Assembly (NCBI GenBank): GCA_917880885.1
Contig: OU862908.1
Span: 14,433,501-14,497,500 of the forward strand
Reading direction: 5' to 3'
DNA: 64,000 nucleotides
Source of the DNA: Limnephilus marmoratus
Lineage: Eukaryota > Arthropoda > Insecta > Trichoptera > Limnephilidae
Under the pieces are notes generated by a model that saw only the letters and a list, made by a program, of their open reading frames with translations, was not told the origin of the DNA and did not search any database. The translations under genes were made by a program, and so were the position numbers. Below, piece after piece: positions 62,401 through 64,000 of this stretch. The number at the start of each line of letters is the position of its first letter. Positions within the stretch are counted from its first letter, which is position 1.

Positions 62401-63378
62401 TTCATTTATTCATATGAAATTCATTTGTACTTGTTTTAAATAAGGCTTATACTACTTTTTACATATTTATATTTATACTATGTAATTTAACTAATTTAAT
62501 TGTAATTTAACCAATTTATCTTTATTGTTAATTTATCACCAACATTATACATAGGTACCTACAGACTGTTTACCATTGTACCATGTTATTGCAAATATGT
62601 CGTCATTATGTACCTGCTGACAAACTACATAAGTATTTTAGCAGGTTTGAATGTTAATAAATAAATAAATAAATAAATAAAATTAATGAGCGTATTTGAA
62701 AAAGTAAAAGAAAAATGTTATAAAGAGCGGTACATAAGTATAATATCTTCCAAAATGTGTCTTTTCCCTCGGTAAGAGATAGATTGATGTCTTTATTCTA
62801 TGTCAGTAACTAAGTTGTGAGGTCTGGTCATATAAAATATGAATGAAAGGAGATTTGGCATGAAAGCGTGTCGACTGTTGCCGATCTACGACCAAATTGC
62901 ACAGACTATCAACGAGGCAGAGCAATGCAAGGCATGCGGTTGGTGTGTTGGTGGAACCAAAGTAGAAGCGATTTGTATTAGGGTGGTCATTGTTGGCGAC
63001 ATCTTTATGCCTGCAGTTTCATACTCATATTGTTTCATGGCCCATATTCTTTGTTTCTATTATCTAATAACTGGTAGCGATCGAGGATCTTGGAGGCGCT
63101 CCACTATCTTCAGCCTGACGTGGTTTGGTTGATGAACCCACCTCCCACTTAGTTCATGACCCATCTCCCTTATTTCTACTATCTATGGTACCTACTGGTA
63201 CTGACCTGGTAGCGATTAAGGATCTTGGAGACGCAGCCGTGTGAGACGCGCAGCTGCCTGCTGATGACGCAGGGACGCACTCCCGCCGCGGCCATCTCCA
63301 CTATCTTCAGCCTGATGTGGTTTGGCAGCGGTCGGCCGTTGATGAACACACCTCCCAATTGGTTGACACGCCCCTGGC
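7730..63378 (-). CDS. gsb: Pax3/7 paired-homeobox transcription factor (5'-partial, 5 exons)
   Basis: In transcript order the exons are 63378-63206, 59573-59433, 48148-48037, 11033-10837 and 8470-7730. All junctions are GT-AG and phase-consistent, giving 453 codons plus a split first codon. The order of parts is paired domain (from [19 protein letters not shown] to SISRLLRG), octapeptide YTIDGILG (an eh1-like Groucho-binding motif), paired-class homeodomain with Ser at position 50, and a Ser/His/Asn/Pro-rich C-terminal tail ending NKYWGS. This is the Pax3/7 layout. Keeping the octapeptide argues for gooseberry or gooseberry-neuro over Drosophila-type paired, but the exact orthologue cannot be fixed here and the symbol is a best guess. 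The protein would act as a sequence-specific nuclear DNA-binding regulator of segmentation and neurogenesis. The first coding exon (start Met, N-terminal arm) is beyond the window. The introns span about 54 kb and hold most of the repeats in this window. Confidence 0.93.
8690..9000 (+). repeat. RTE-type retroelement tail fragment, decayed
   Basis: Phrases such as actagcagacctggccgcac and gcgcacatacattttgagcg match the recurrent ends of insect RTE-related repeats, as in the better copy at 29211-29727. There is no open frame. Confidence 0.4.
9640..10415 (+). mobile_element. LINE 3' fragment (RT C-terminal tail and A-rich end)
   Basis: The frame at 9689-9922 ([20 protein letters not shown]..., [14 protein letters not shown]) looks like the C-terminal tail after the RT domain of CR1/Jockey-group LINEs. 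An AT-rich 3' region and A-runs near 10408-10427 follow. It is 5'-truncated and lies in the 2.4-kb Pax intron. Confidence 0.55.
10605..10650. repeat. Perfect 20-bp stem hairpin
   Basis: The arms aacatgaagaaaaagaatat (10605-10624) and their exact reverse complement (10631-10650) flank a 6-base loop. A smaller palindrome (acattcatgtatatgaatgt) lies just upstream. The origin is unclear; a decayed MITE is likely. Confidence 0.7.
10837..11033 (-). CDS. gsb: Pax3/7 exon: acidic linker and homeodomain helices 1-2
   Basis: The exon encodes [20 protein letters not shown] and then homeodomain positions 1-46 ([12 protein letters not shown]...GLTEARIQ). The homeodomain intron falls between residues 46 and 47, the usual place in paired-class genes. 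The acceptor is atatttcag, the donor gttaaa, and the phase is 1 in, 0 out. Confidence 0.95.
11180..11280 (-). repeat. tRNA-like SINE head, decayed
   Basis: On the minus strand an A-box-like region (tatgctctgcgagaacagag) is followed by the B-box-like gctgggttcatttcc. Acceptor-stem pairing is absent, so this is a SINE or tRNA relic, not a functional tRNA. Confidence 0.4.
11456..12054 (-). repeat. Repeat family B, copy 1 (diverged)
   Basis: Read on the minus strand it begins at aaggtgatccactagtcc and aligns with the copies at 15669-16370 and 45264-45943 (shared: tgatttcg..aaggc, gtttataaataggaga-like blocks). It has no open frame and is the most diverged of the three. Confidence 0.65.
12055..12829. 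other. Intron sequence, nothing recognised
   Basis: I see no gene or classified repeat. The open frames here (12227-12649) have no recognisable domain. Confidence 0.4.
12830..13183 (+). repeat. Repeat family A, copy 2 (5'-truncated)
   Basis: It starts inside the element (ggtaaccaacacctctgccg) and ends tgtgtggagttgatgtgaaaaaa. A frame from 12887 ([10 protein letters not shown]..., FDFSSWLL) resembles a frame in the copy at 16493. Confidence 0.8.
13230..13305 (+). repeat. tRNA-like B-box relic
   Basis: The phrase ggggttcaattcccc has the look of a T-arm/B-box following a weak upstream arm. It is probably a decayed SINE. Confidence 0.3.
13331..13810. mobile_element. Non-autonomous hAT element with internal 56-bp repeats
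   Basis: The termini CAGGGTTTCCCAACC and ggttgggaaccgctg form imperfect inverted repeats. They are flanked by gtgtaatt (13323-13330) and gtataatt (13811-13818), an 8-bp duplication with one mismatch. Inside, a C/T-rich unit containing taaatattctgctagaa repeats with a 56-bp period (starts at 13553, 13609 and 13665). There is no transposase. Confidence 0.85.
13920..14150 (-). mobile_element. RTE/R2-like LINE, 3' part (split by an insertion)
   Basis: Read on the minus strand it gives a [14 protein letters not shown] piece and ends ...[14 protein letters not shown], the typical C-terminus of insect LINE ORFs in this group. It continues the fragment at 14886-15215, which ends in the same region ([10 protein letters not shown]). 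Confidence 0.55.
14160..14885 (-). mobile_element. CR1/Jockey-group LINE fragment inserted in another LINE
   Basis: On the minus strand the sequence gives [17 protein letters not shown], then after a G-run frameshift (8 bases at about 14821-14828) ...[20 protein letters not shown] and stop. This is the thumb/C-terminal part after the RT domain. The 3' tail (tcctctcctaaatacaagc...) matches the tail at 45021-45195. It is 5'-truncated and dead. Confidence 0.7.
14886..15215 (-). mobile_element. RTE/R2-like LINE, 5' part of the split fragment
   Basis: The minus-strand frame 15209-15006 ([20 protein letters not shown], then [12 protein letters not shown]) and [20 protein letters not shown] match the post-RT region of widespread insect LINEs (YGSE.W.W.R.DE..LNA.EM). 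The LINE at 14160-14885 interrupts it. Confidence 0.7.
15264..15638. mobile_element. TIR element (MITE) carrying a tRNA-like sequence
   Basis: The ends are inverted repeats of about 40 bp with one mismatch. The core aagcaataattatcagcctg starts at 15277 and its complement ends at 15625. Inside, the minus strand of 15342-15417 has an A-box (tagctctgtggtgagagca) and a B-box (cgggttcaagtcccg). The acceptor arms do not pair and the base before the anticodon is not T, so it is a tRNA relic or captured SINE head. Confidence 0.75.
15669..16370 (+). repeat. Repeat family B, copy 2
   Basis: About 700 bp, nearly identical to 45264-45943 over long stretches (aaggcgatccactagtt..., gcgacgcggagtgacgcgtc, tatgattttgtatgattttg). 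It has an extra segment near 15881-15900 (cccgctctgttcggggcg) that the other copy lacks. No open frame, TIRs or tail were identified. Confidence 0.8.
16393..16813 (+). repeat. Repeat family A, copy 3 (5'-truncated)
   Basis: It starts at aaccatttattggataacc and ends gtgtgtggagtcaaaa, directly abutting the LINE that follows. A frame at 16493-16765 ([10 protein letters not shown]..., [14 protein letters not shown]) is partly shared with the copy at 12830. Confidence 0.85.
16798..17199 (+). pseudogene. LINE ORF1 C-terminal fragment
   Basis: The chain includes [37 protein letters not shown] and [20 protein letters not shown]. This is the conserved C-terminal module of LINE ORF1 nucleic-acid-binding proteins in insects (VY.NE.L....K.L...A...G....W.K.G....RK). 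The N-terminal two thirds are missing because the element is 5'-truncated. The first residues read through the flanking family A repeat. Confidence 0.75.
17244..18467 (+). pseudogene. LINE ORF2, apurinic-type endonuclease part
   Basis: 407 codons from ATG at 17244. Endonuclease motifs seen are [15 protein letters not shown] (near residue 30), [24 protein letters not shown] and TDHYPTF, the last with the catalytic D-H pair. The frame stops at 18465 right after an A9 run. Inserting one base, or a -1 slip on the A-run, continues it into the RT frame ([12 protein letters not shown]). So the EN and RT frames were once one ORF. Confidence 0.88.
18479..20227 (+). pseudogene. LINE ORF2, reverse transcriptase part
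   Basis: 582 codons in the frame one base behind the endonuclease. RT blocks in order are [59 protein letters not shown], and SYADDTAI with YADD at residues 301-304. Then comes the thumb ([10 protein letters not shown]) and a C-terminal tail ending [12 protein letters not shown]. No RNase H was found. All catalytic aspartates are present; only the upstream frameshift separates it from the endonuclease. Confidence 0.9.
20546..20769. other. A/T-rich spacer after the LINE
   Basis: The sequence is A-rich and nothing is recognised in it. Confidence 0.4.
20770..20985. repeat. GC-rich island with GTGTGGTTCG-type simple repeats
   Basis: A strongly GC-rich patch in an AT-rich intron: variants of tggtgtggttcgttgtggtt, then ccgcggccccccggggcggc and attcatcgcattcaccgcatt. 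Open frames in several phases and both strands come from base composition. I do not recognise a protein. Confidence 0.5.
21375..21640 (-). repeat. RTE-type tail repeat, minus-strand copy
   Basis: Its reverse complement matches 29500-29710: the blocks cattcccggtacattcagtt, gtgccacctatt, caatttggtgcagt and cggaagttatgcgc occur in the same order. Confidence 0.7.
21820..21900 (+). repeat. tRNA-like SINE relic
   Basis: The phrase gctagcaatccgaaggtcgc followed by gggttgggatcccggcgtgc is the anticodon-to-T-arm part seen in insect tRNA-derived SINEs. It has no 5' half. Confidence 0.4.
22406..22668 (-). repeat. Repeat family A, copy 4 (partial)
   Basis: It aligns with the middle and 5' part of the family: taggaatctaggggtcagtg, gacggatgaatccatcc and aacccgggcacccttactaa. 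Both ends are missing. Confidence 0.7.
22669..24947. other. AT-rich intron, nothing recognised
   Basis: No coding region or classified repeat is seen in about 2.3 kb apart from A/T runs. Confidence 0.4.
24950..25670 (+). mobile_element. Mariner-like (DD41D) transposon, internally deleted
   Basis: Near-perfect inverted repeats (agggttttccaataagaggt and its complement, about 30 bp) are flanked by the TA target duplication (24948-24949 and 25671-25672). The transposase starts at 25065 ([17 protein letters not shown], then a stop) and jumps by deletion to the C-terminal half, 25143-25564. There [10 protein letters not shown] holds the second catalytic D and [10 protein letters not shown] the third, 41 residues apart. 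The first catalytic D region is gone. A family-typical CDLTP is CVLTP here. It is a dead element. Confidence 0.9.
25143..25565 (+). pseudogene. Mariner-like transposase, C-terminal half
   Basis: The frame encodes [56 protein letters not shown] and ends [12 protein letters not shown]. It is the C-terminal catalytic half of an IS630-Tc1-mariner transposase, in frame with the upstream 17-codon start piece but separated from it by a stop and a large deletion. Confidence 0.9.
26098..26165 (+). repeat. tRNA-like SINE head
   Basis: An A-box-like tgcgtggttagaagcg and a perfect 5-bp T stem (ctggg ttcgatt cccag) are present. The acceptor arms do not pair, so it is not called as a tRNA gene. Confidence 0.5.
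26418..26481. repeat. Imperfect hairpin (about 23-bp arms)
   Basis: gaaaaaagaacaagacacag pairs with ctgcgtcttgttctttttt around an A/T loop. Confidence 0.6.
26703..26732 (+). repeat. CCTCAGT microsatellite
   Basis: Four consecutive cctcagt-type units (tcctcagtcctcagtcctc). Confidence 0.85.
26733..28049. other. Intron sequence, nothing recognised
   Basis: An open frame at 26598-26966 has no domain I recognise, and no exon of the Pax gene is seen on the minus strand. Confidence 0.35.
28050..28900. repeat. Diverged tandem array, monomer about 105 bp
   Basis: The phrases cttatctttctaataagccg, then gatactaat, cacttgagtagg, aagtaaataaatta and gacctatcgctggac recur in that order. The cttatctt block starts near 28097, 28203, 28311, 28514 and 28839, that is, at about one- or multiple-monomer spacing with indels. 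A lone monomer-like piece lies at 34020-34110. Confidence 0.75.
29211..29727 (+). repeat. RTE-related retroelement repeat (5' and 3' ends joined by a CT-rich centre)
   Basis: It opens actagctggtacccggcatg and closes with ggtgcagtcgttcggaagtt, atgcgcgtacatacatttcg and an (AT)-rich end tatatagatatagatatg. Such paired ends are common in insect RTE-derived non-autonomous repeats. The centre is a long C/T-rich tract; open frames there are proline/serine-rich composition artefacts. Confidence 0.65.
30018..30276. repeat. Foldback with telomere-type CCTAA arms
   Basis: The left arm (acaaaacatcccccaacaaa, tactaaaacctaacctaa) pairs imperfectly with the right arm (ttaggttaggttttagtagg, ttgttgggagttgttttgt). 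The arm contains exact CCTAA repeats at 30051-30070 and variants to 30086. Between the arms, aataatttattgtctttac occurs twice as a direct repeat. Confidence 0.75.
30719..31118 (-). repeat. Repeat family A, copy 5
   Basis: Near full length. The fixed (sense 3') end ttttttttacattagctcc is at the left; the sense 5' end is cut at caataaag. It has the ggccctgaggaaaataattc palindrome. Confidence 0.85.
31195..31240 (-). repeat. RTE-type 5' end, minus strand
   Basis: ggcggtacgaagttcgtcgg followed by gtcagctagt is the reverse complement of the standard opening (actagctgaccc...) of these insect repeats. Confidence 0.5.
31370..32186. mobile_element. TIR element, non-autonomous, 817 bp
   Basis: The ends CAATAGGCCACTTGCAT and its complement (17 bp) bound AT-rich DNA with no transposase. 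No target duplication is evident. Confidence 0.5.
32187..33594. other. Intron sequence, nothing recognised
   Basis: No gene or named repeat is seen. Short direct and inverted words occur (for example gtacgttttgctttttt at 32497 and its complement near 32620), suggesting an old inverted pair. Confidence 0.35.
33595..33856. repeat. Foldback element, about 125-bp arms
   Basis: The left arm (gggtgctcagcggaagagcc..., gttttcactatttcaaag) pairs with the right arm ending tcttccgatgagcgcccgaa. The centre is caaagatcctttg. The right arm has a small internal duplication of actggcttcatag. Confidence 0.8.
34020..36548. other. Intron sequence with minor repeats
   Basis: The stretch holds a stray monomer of the 28-kb array (34020-34110), a cagcaaccag-type simple repeat (34425-34455), and a short inverted repeat at 35802-35913 (gccgctgatatctcggttat with its near-complement). 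No gene is recognised. Confidence 0.4.
36549..37000 (-). repeat. Repeat family A, copy 6 (full length)
   Basis: It runs from ttttttacattagctccgta to ccattcccgcctcccaaatt, so both family ends are present (452 bp). Confidence 0.85.
37557..38512 (-). mobile_element. hAT transposon remnant with perfect 8-bp target duplication
   Basis: The termini cagaggcggcccgtg and gcggccgcctctg are inverted repeats. gtagcgag flanks both sides exactly (37549-37556, 38513-38520). It contains the C-terminal dimerisation segment of a hAT transposase on the minus strand; the rest is lost. Confidence 0.92.
37663..37926 (-). pseudogene. hAT transposase C-terminal dimerisation domain
   Basis: The frame contains [40 protein letters not shown] and EKGLI, the conserved hAT C-terminal (hATC) motif. 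It is only 87 residues of a protein that normally exceeds 500. Confidence 0.88.
38580..38620. repeat. Near-perfect 40-bp palindrome
   Basis: aatgacgttatatgtaata and its complement sit back to back. Confidence 0.7.
38621..39380. other. Intron sequence, nothing recognised
   Basis: No gene or classified repeat was seen. Confidence 0.35.
39383..40407. mobile_element. TIR element, non-autonomous, about 1.0 kb, TA-flanked
   Basis: Terminal inverted repeats of about 70 bp, imperfect (gtccgggggtaaagtgcatt, aacttcgggaggtgattcta and their complements). The CAG...CTG ends are flanked by TA on both sides, as in Tc1/mariner-type insertions. There is no open frame. Confidence 0.75.
40845..40905 (-). repeat. 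tRNA-like A-box relic
   Basis: On the minus strand the sequence reads ctccgtggcagagtggtaca, a good tRNA A-box context. No B-box follows, so it is a truncated SINE head. Confidence 0.35.
40906..42559. other. Intron sequence with a family A scrap
   Basis: A piece at about 41524-41640 (ggcggtcagtaagtccagga, gtgacagacgtatcaatcc) is a diverged fragment of repeat family A on the minus strand. Nothing else is recognised. Confidence 0.4.
42597..43003 (+). mobile_element. CR1/Jockey-group LINE tail, left part (interrupted)
   Basis: The frame gives [20 protein letters not shown], homologous to [18 protein letters not shown] in the LINE at 14160-14885. The 3' UTR breaks off at 43003 and resumes at 45021. 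Confidence 0.7.
43415..44073 (+). repeat. Repeat family A, copy 7 (interrupted)
   Basis: Full-length family A, from aatttgggaggtgtgtatgg to gtgtggagctaatgtaaaaa. It is split by a foldback insertion within 43499-43692. Confidence 0.85.
43521..43683. repeat. Foldback inserted in family A
   Basis: About 61-bp arms: ttttcgttatttgttattgg... and ...ccaaaaacaaataacgaaaa. The arm includes gtgtccgaaactttgactaa (minus strand) followed by agaaggaggtagc, which matches the sequence after the hammerhead-like motif at 4561. The two are related. Confidence 0.8.
45021..45195 (+). mobile_element. LINE tail, right part (resumed)
   Basis: tagttgtcctctcctaagca and the end tatccacagataaagaataa match, in reverse, the tail of the LINE at 14160. 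It completes the LINE split by the 2.0-kb transposon. Confidence 0.65.
45264..45943 (+). repeat. Repeat family B, copy 3
   Basis: Nearly identical to 15669-16370 and without the extra segment there. It starts aaggcgatccactagttcag and ends near tatttactatggcttcatc. Confidence 0.8.
45944..46440. other. AT-rich intron, nothing recognised
   Basis: No gene or named repeat was seen. Confidence 0.35.
46449..46618. mobile_element. 170-bp MITE with 8-bp target duplication
   Basis: The termini gggaacgtacccaaactacg and cgtagtatgggtacattccc are flanked by taaggtaa on both sides (46441-46448, 46619-46626). The centre has a C-run. The right half recurs inside the hAT element at about 3823-3900. Confidence 0.85.
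46627..48030. other. AT-rich intron with a tRNA-like relic
   Basis: On the minus strand, 47370-47287 shows an A-box-like tagcgaaattggttaacgcg and a B-box-like gggttcgagtcgc, probably a SINE head. Otherwise the stretch is AT-rich with no gene. Confidence 0.45.
48037..48148 (-). CDS. gsb: Pax3/7 exon: end of paired domain and octapeptide
   Basis: The exon encodes [18 protein letters not shown], the last helix of the paired domain, then a linker and DYTIDGILG. The octapeptide YTIDGILG is the Pax3/7 Groucho-type repression motif. The acceptor is tgtttcag, the donor gtaaat; phase 0 in, 1 out. The spelling is complete, so the motif is likely functional. Confidence 0.95.
48331..48518 (+). repeat. 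94-bp tandem duplication (two copies)
   Basis: Two nearly identical units starting taaaatactcctacaaaaga lie about 180 bp from the octapeptide exon. Confidence 0.9.
48663..48853 (-). repeat. SINE family C, copy 2
   Basis: On the minus strand: tRNA-type head (gaccggttagtggttgagtg ... gtgttcgattcctcgg), body, hairpin ggttattcgtaacc, cgggaatgtttgtctttc and an A-rich end. Confidence 0.88.
48854..49890. other. AT-rich intron, nothing recognised
   Basis: No gene or named repeat was seen. Confidence 0.35.
49895..51043 (+). repeat. 5' LTR
   Basis: It begins TGTTATGAAAATAATTG and ends ATCGTAACA. I find only one base different from the 3' LTR (ttcttctatcg versus ttctactatcg near the end). The 73-codon frame at 49916 is repeated in the other LTR and is not a gene I recognise. 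Confidence 0.92.
53798..54946 (+). repeat. 3' LTR
   Basis: Same length and almost identical sequence to the 5' LTR, offset 3903 bases. A polypurine stretch precedes it and gtgt follows it. Confidence 0.92.
55080..55210 (+). mobile_element. LINE RT fragment
   Basis: The translation [18 protein letters not shown], then NPFKIVQT, matches [20 protein letters not shown] in the LINE at 18479. Stops follow. It is a short, decayed relic. Confidence 0.65.
55211..57494. other. AT-rich intron, little recognised
   Basis: A weak, degraded match to repeat family B lies near 57000-57150 (aaaccccttttcgg, aatgtaacaaattaag). Nothing else is recognised. Confidence 0.35.
57536..57583 (-). ncRNA. Hammerhead ribozyme-like motif (minus strand)
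   Basis: Same sequence as the motif at 57853-57899, in the left arm: AAAACC, CTGAGGA (57577-57571), stem II GTCAGC/GCTGAC, GAAA (57554-57551), CATGTC, GGTTTT. Confidence 0.65.
57853..57899 (+). ncRNA. Hammerhead ribozyme-like motif (plus strand)
   Basis: Stem I AAAACC (57853-57858) pairs with GGTTTT (57892-57897). The core CTGAGGA (57859-57865) fits CUGANGA. After one unpaired A, stem II is GTCAGC-TTT-GCTGAC, then GAAA (57882-57885). Stem III is ACATGT, self-complementary, ending in the canonical GUC (57889-57891) where cleavage would occur. Stem III is too short for a stable monomer but would pair fully in a dimer, as described for hammerheads of Penelope-like elements. The extra A after the core is atypical. 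Confidence 0.65.
57942..59432. other. Intron sequence, AT-rich
   Basis: It includes an (AT)n/T-run microsatellite at about 58645-58672. No gene is seen. Confidence 0.4.
59433..59573 (-). CDS. gsb: Pax3/7 exon: middle of paired domain
   Basis: 47 codons in phase 0: [40 protein letters not shown] and IRDKLIK. This is the PAI-RED junction of the paired domain, with the linker [13 protein letters not shown] intact. The acceptor is cgaacag, the donor gtaatg. Confidence 0.96.
59890..60290 (+). mobile_element. LINE 3'-ORF fragment (RNase H-side, CCHC-like end)
   Basis: Frame-shifted translation gives [40 protein letters not shown] and RYLG, then [19 protein letters not shown]. This E.ET..H..C.CPAL... 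block is typical of the C-terminus of I/R1/Jockey-like LINE ORF2. Stops interrupt it. Confidence 0.6.
60297..60497 (+). repeat. SINE family C, copy 3
   Basis: Head with A-box-like gtggttcagtgggcatagcg and B-box gtgttcgattcctcgg; body tagtaggagattttcaaata; hairpin ggttattcgtaacc; A-rich end. It is the cleanest copy in the window. Confidence 0.9.
60749..60887. repeat. 139-bp MITE, almost entirely palindromic
   Basis: Arms of about 64 bp: ccgccttactcataatcgca... and ...ggttatgagtaaggcgg. The loop is tgtacgac. Several mismatches indicate age. Confidence 0.88.
60994..61132 (-). repeat. Repeat family A, copy 8 (sense 5' part)
   Basis: Contains aacccgagcacccctgctta, gtcaccaagcgcaacgaacc and caataaatggttcccgggc. 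The 3' half is missing. Confidence 0.75.
61133..62149. other. Intron sequence, nothing recognised
   Basis: No gene or named repeat was seen. Confidence 0.35.
62150..62690 (+). mobile_element. LINE 3' end with AAAT microsatellite tail
   Basis: Translation [20 protein letters not shown], a stop, then [17 protein letters not shown] is the C-terminal tail after an RT domain. An AT-rich 3' UTR follows and ends in (aaat)n at 62656-62680, as in many Jockey/CR1-like LINEs. Confidence 0.7.
63034..63147 (-). pseudogene. Ghost duplicate of the paired-box exon
   Basis: An internally deleted, diverged copy of the adjoining exon and its intron flank. ggtagcgatcgaggatcttg corresponds to ggtagcgattaaggatcttg of the exon. 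ccactatcttcagcctgacg and gttgatgaacccacctccca correspond to exon blocks further in. The flank ttcatggcccatattctttg matches ttcatgacccatctccctta at 63154. The splice donor is lost, and two deletions break the frame. Confidence 0.8.
63206..63378 (-). CDS. gsb: Pax3/7 exon: N-terminal paired domain
   Basis: Encodes [39 protein letters not shown] and [18 protein letters not shown], the N-terminal (PAI) part with its helix-turn-helix. The acceptor is tgtttcaccag, the donor gtcagt; a split Gly codon begins it. The residues upstream of the acceptor are intron. The exon with the start Met must lie beyond 64000. Confidence 0.96.
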
Positions 63379-64000
63379 CTGGTGAAACAATGAACAGGGT
63401 ATTCAGAAGTGGAACAATGGACTGTTGATAGCGATCTTCCGCCTCCGTATAATAAACCACTCTCCAATTTCATGATTCGATTCCGACCCGCCCCTTTACA
63501 TAAAGCTCACGACCGCAATTTGGTATTGACACTTCACTATACACCAACAGATGCACTTTTGGGTTCCCATTTTTTTAAACAAATCATTAAAAGAATACCC
63601 AGAATACTTTAATGATTTGTTTTTTTAGATTTTAAGATGCATCATTTTTATTTTATTTGAATTCGAAAAATAGGACTAGGTATATTAGTTAGTTGAAAAT
63701 AAGGTGAGTCATTTAATAAAAGTGTAATTTTTAAATTCTAGGAGCGATAAAAGGGTGCCAAATGAGTTCAAAACGACGTTTCAGTTCTTAGTTTTGAAAA
63801 TTTTCATTTTAAGGGGTTATTTGTAGTGTATATCAAAGTTTATACTATGAAAAGTCCCAAAATTGAGTCTCGCAAAATAATGCCGAATTTTGAGAGTAAG
63901 ATGGATTTTGCTAGTATTTGAATACACTGCCTTGAGATAATTTGAATTATATTCATGCATTTTTTTTAATAAATAAAAAATAGTTAATTTTTACTGATTT
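63379..64000. other. Upstream Pax intron, nothing recognised
   Basis: No start exon of the Pax gene is seen on the minus strand up to the end of the window. Confidence 0.5.

Noticed and set aside
62839..63132. 97-codon plus-strand frame
   Set aside because: It reads antisense across the ghost paired-box duplicate and has no independent support.
1..64000. CRISPR arrays, operons, riboswitches, phage or plasmid genes
   Set aside because: Nothing of the kind is present. The spliced genes and repeat content are those of an animal nuclear genome.

Overview
The window is arthropod, almost certainly insect, nuclear DNA. It holds two spliced genes with GT-AG introns, AT-rich non-coding sequence, CCTAA/TTAGG-type repeats and a dense population of insect-style transposons (hAT, DD41D mariner-like, CR1/Jockey- and RTE-type LINEs, tRNA-derived SINEs, an LTR element). 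I could not identify the species. No prokaryotic or CRISPR-like features are present. Gene 1 (+ strand, 1236-5380) is the complete coding region of neuropeptide-like precursor 1 (Nplp1): five coding exons, all phase-consistent, 493 residues, with a signal peptide and about nine dibasic-flanked peptides of the x-x-S/T-L/I-A-R/K-x-G type. A TATA box lies at 221. Gene 2 (- strand, 63378 down to 7730) is a Pax3/7 (paired/gooseberry class) transcription factor. Five coding exons encode the paired domain, the octapeptide YTIDGILG, an S50 homeodomain and a 246-codon last exon. Its first coding exon lies beyond base 64000. The two genes converge; the intergenic gap is 5381-7729. 

Everything from 8471 to 63205 that is not a Pax exon is intron of that gene (introns of about 2.4, 37.0, 11.3 and 3.6 kb), so nearly all mobile elements here are intronic. 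The 37-kb intron holds: LINE tails; a three-copy repeat family (B); a hAT element with 8-bp target duplication; an RTE-type LINE interrupted by another LINE; a TIR element carrying a tRNA-like sequence; a nearly intact EN+RT LINE broken by one frameshift in an A-run; a deleted DD41D mariner-like element; a diverged tandem array; an interstitial CCTAA repeat in a foldback; a second hAT; and a four-deep nest of elements at 42.6-45.2 kb. The 11-kb intron holds a LARD-like LTR retroelement with nearly identical 1149-bp LTRs and no gag-pol, and a 447-bp near-perfect foldback. 

The most notable observations are these. (i) The foldback at 57495-57941 carries, in each arm, a sequence matching the hammerhead ribozyme core, with stems I and II and a GUC cleavage triplet. 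An older, mutated inverted pair of similar motifs sits in the last Nplp1 intron at 4.56-5.13 kb. (ii) An internally deleted ghost copy of the paired-box exon lies just 3' of the real exon. (iii) A dispersed, 5'-truncated, poly-A-ended repeat family (A) has nine recognisable copies and a conserved internal palindrome.
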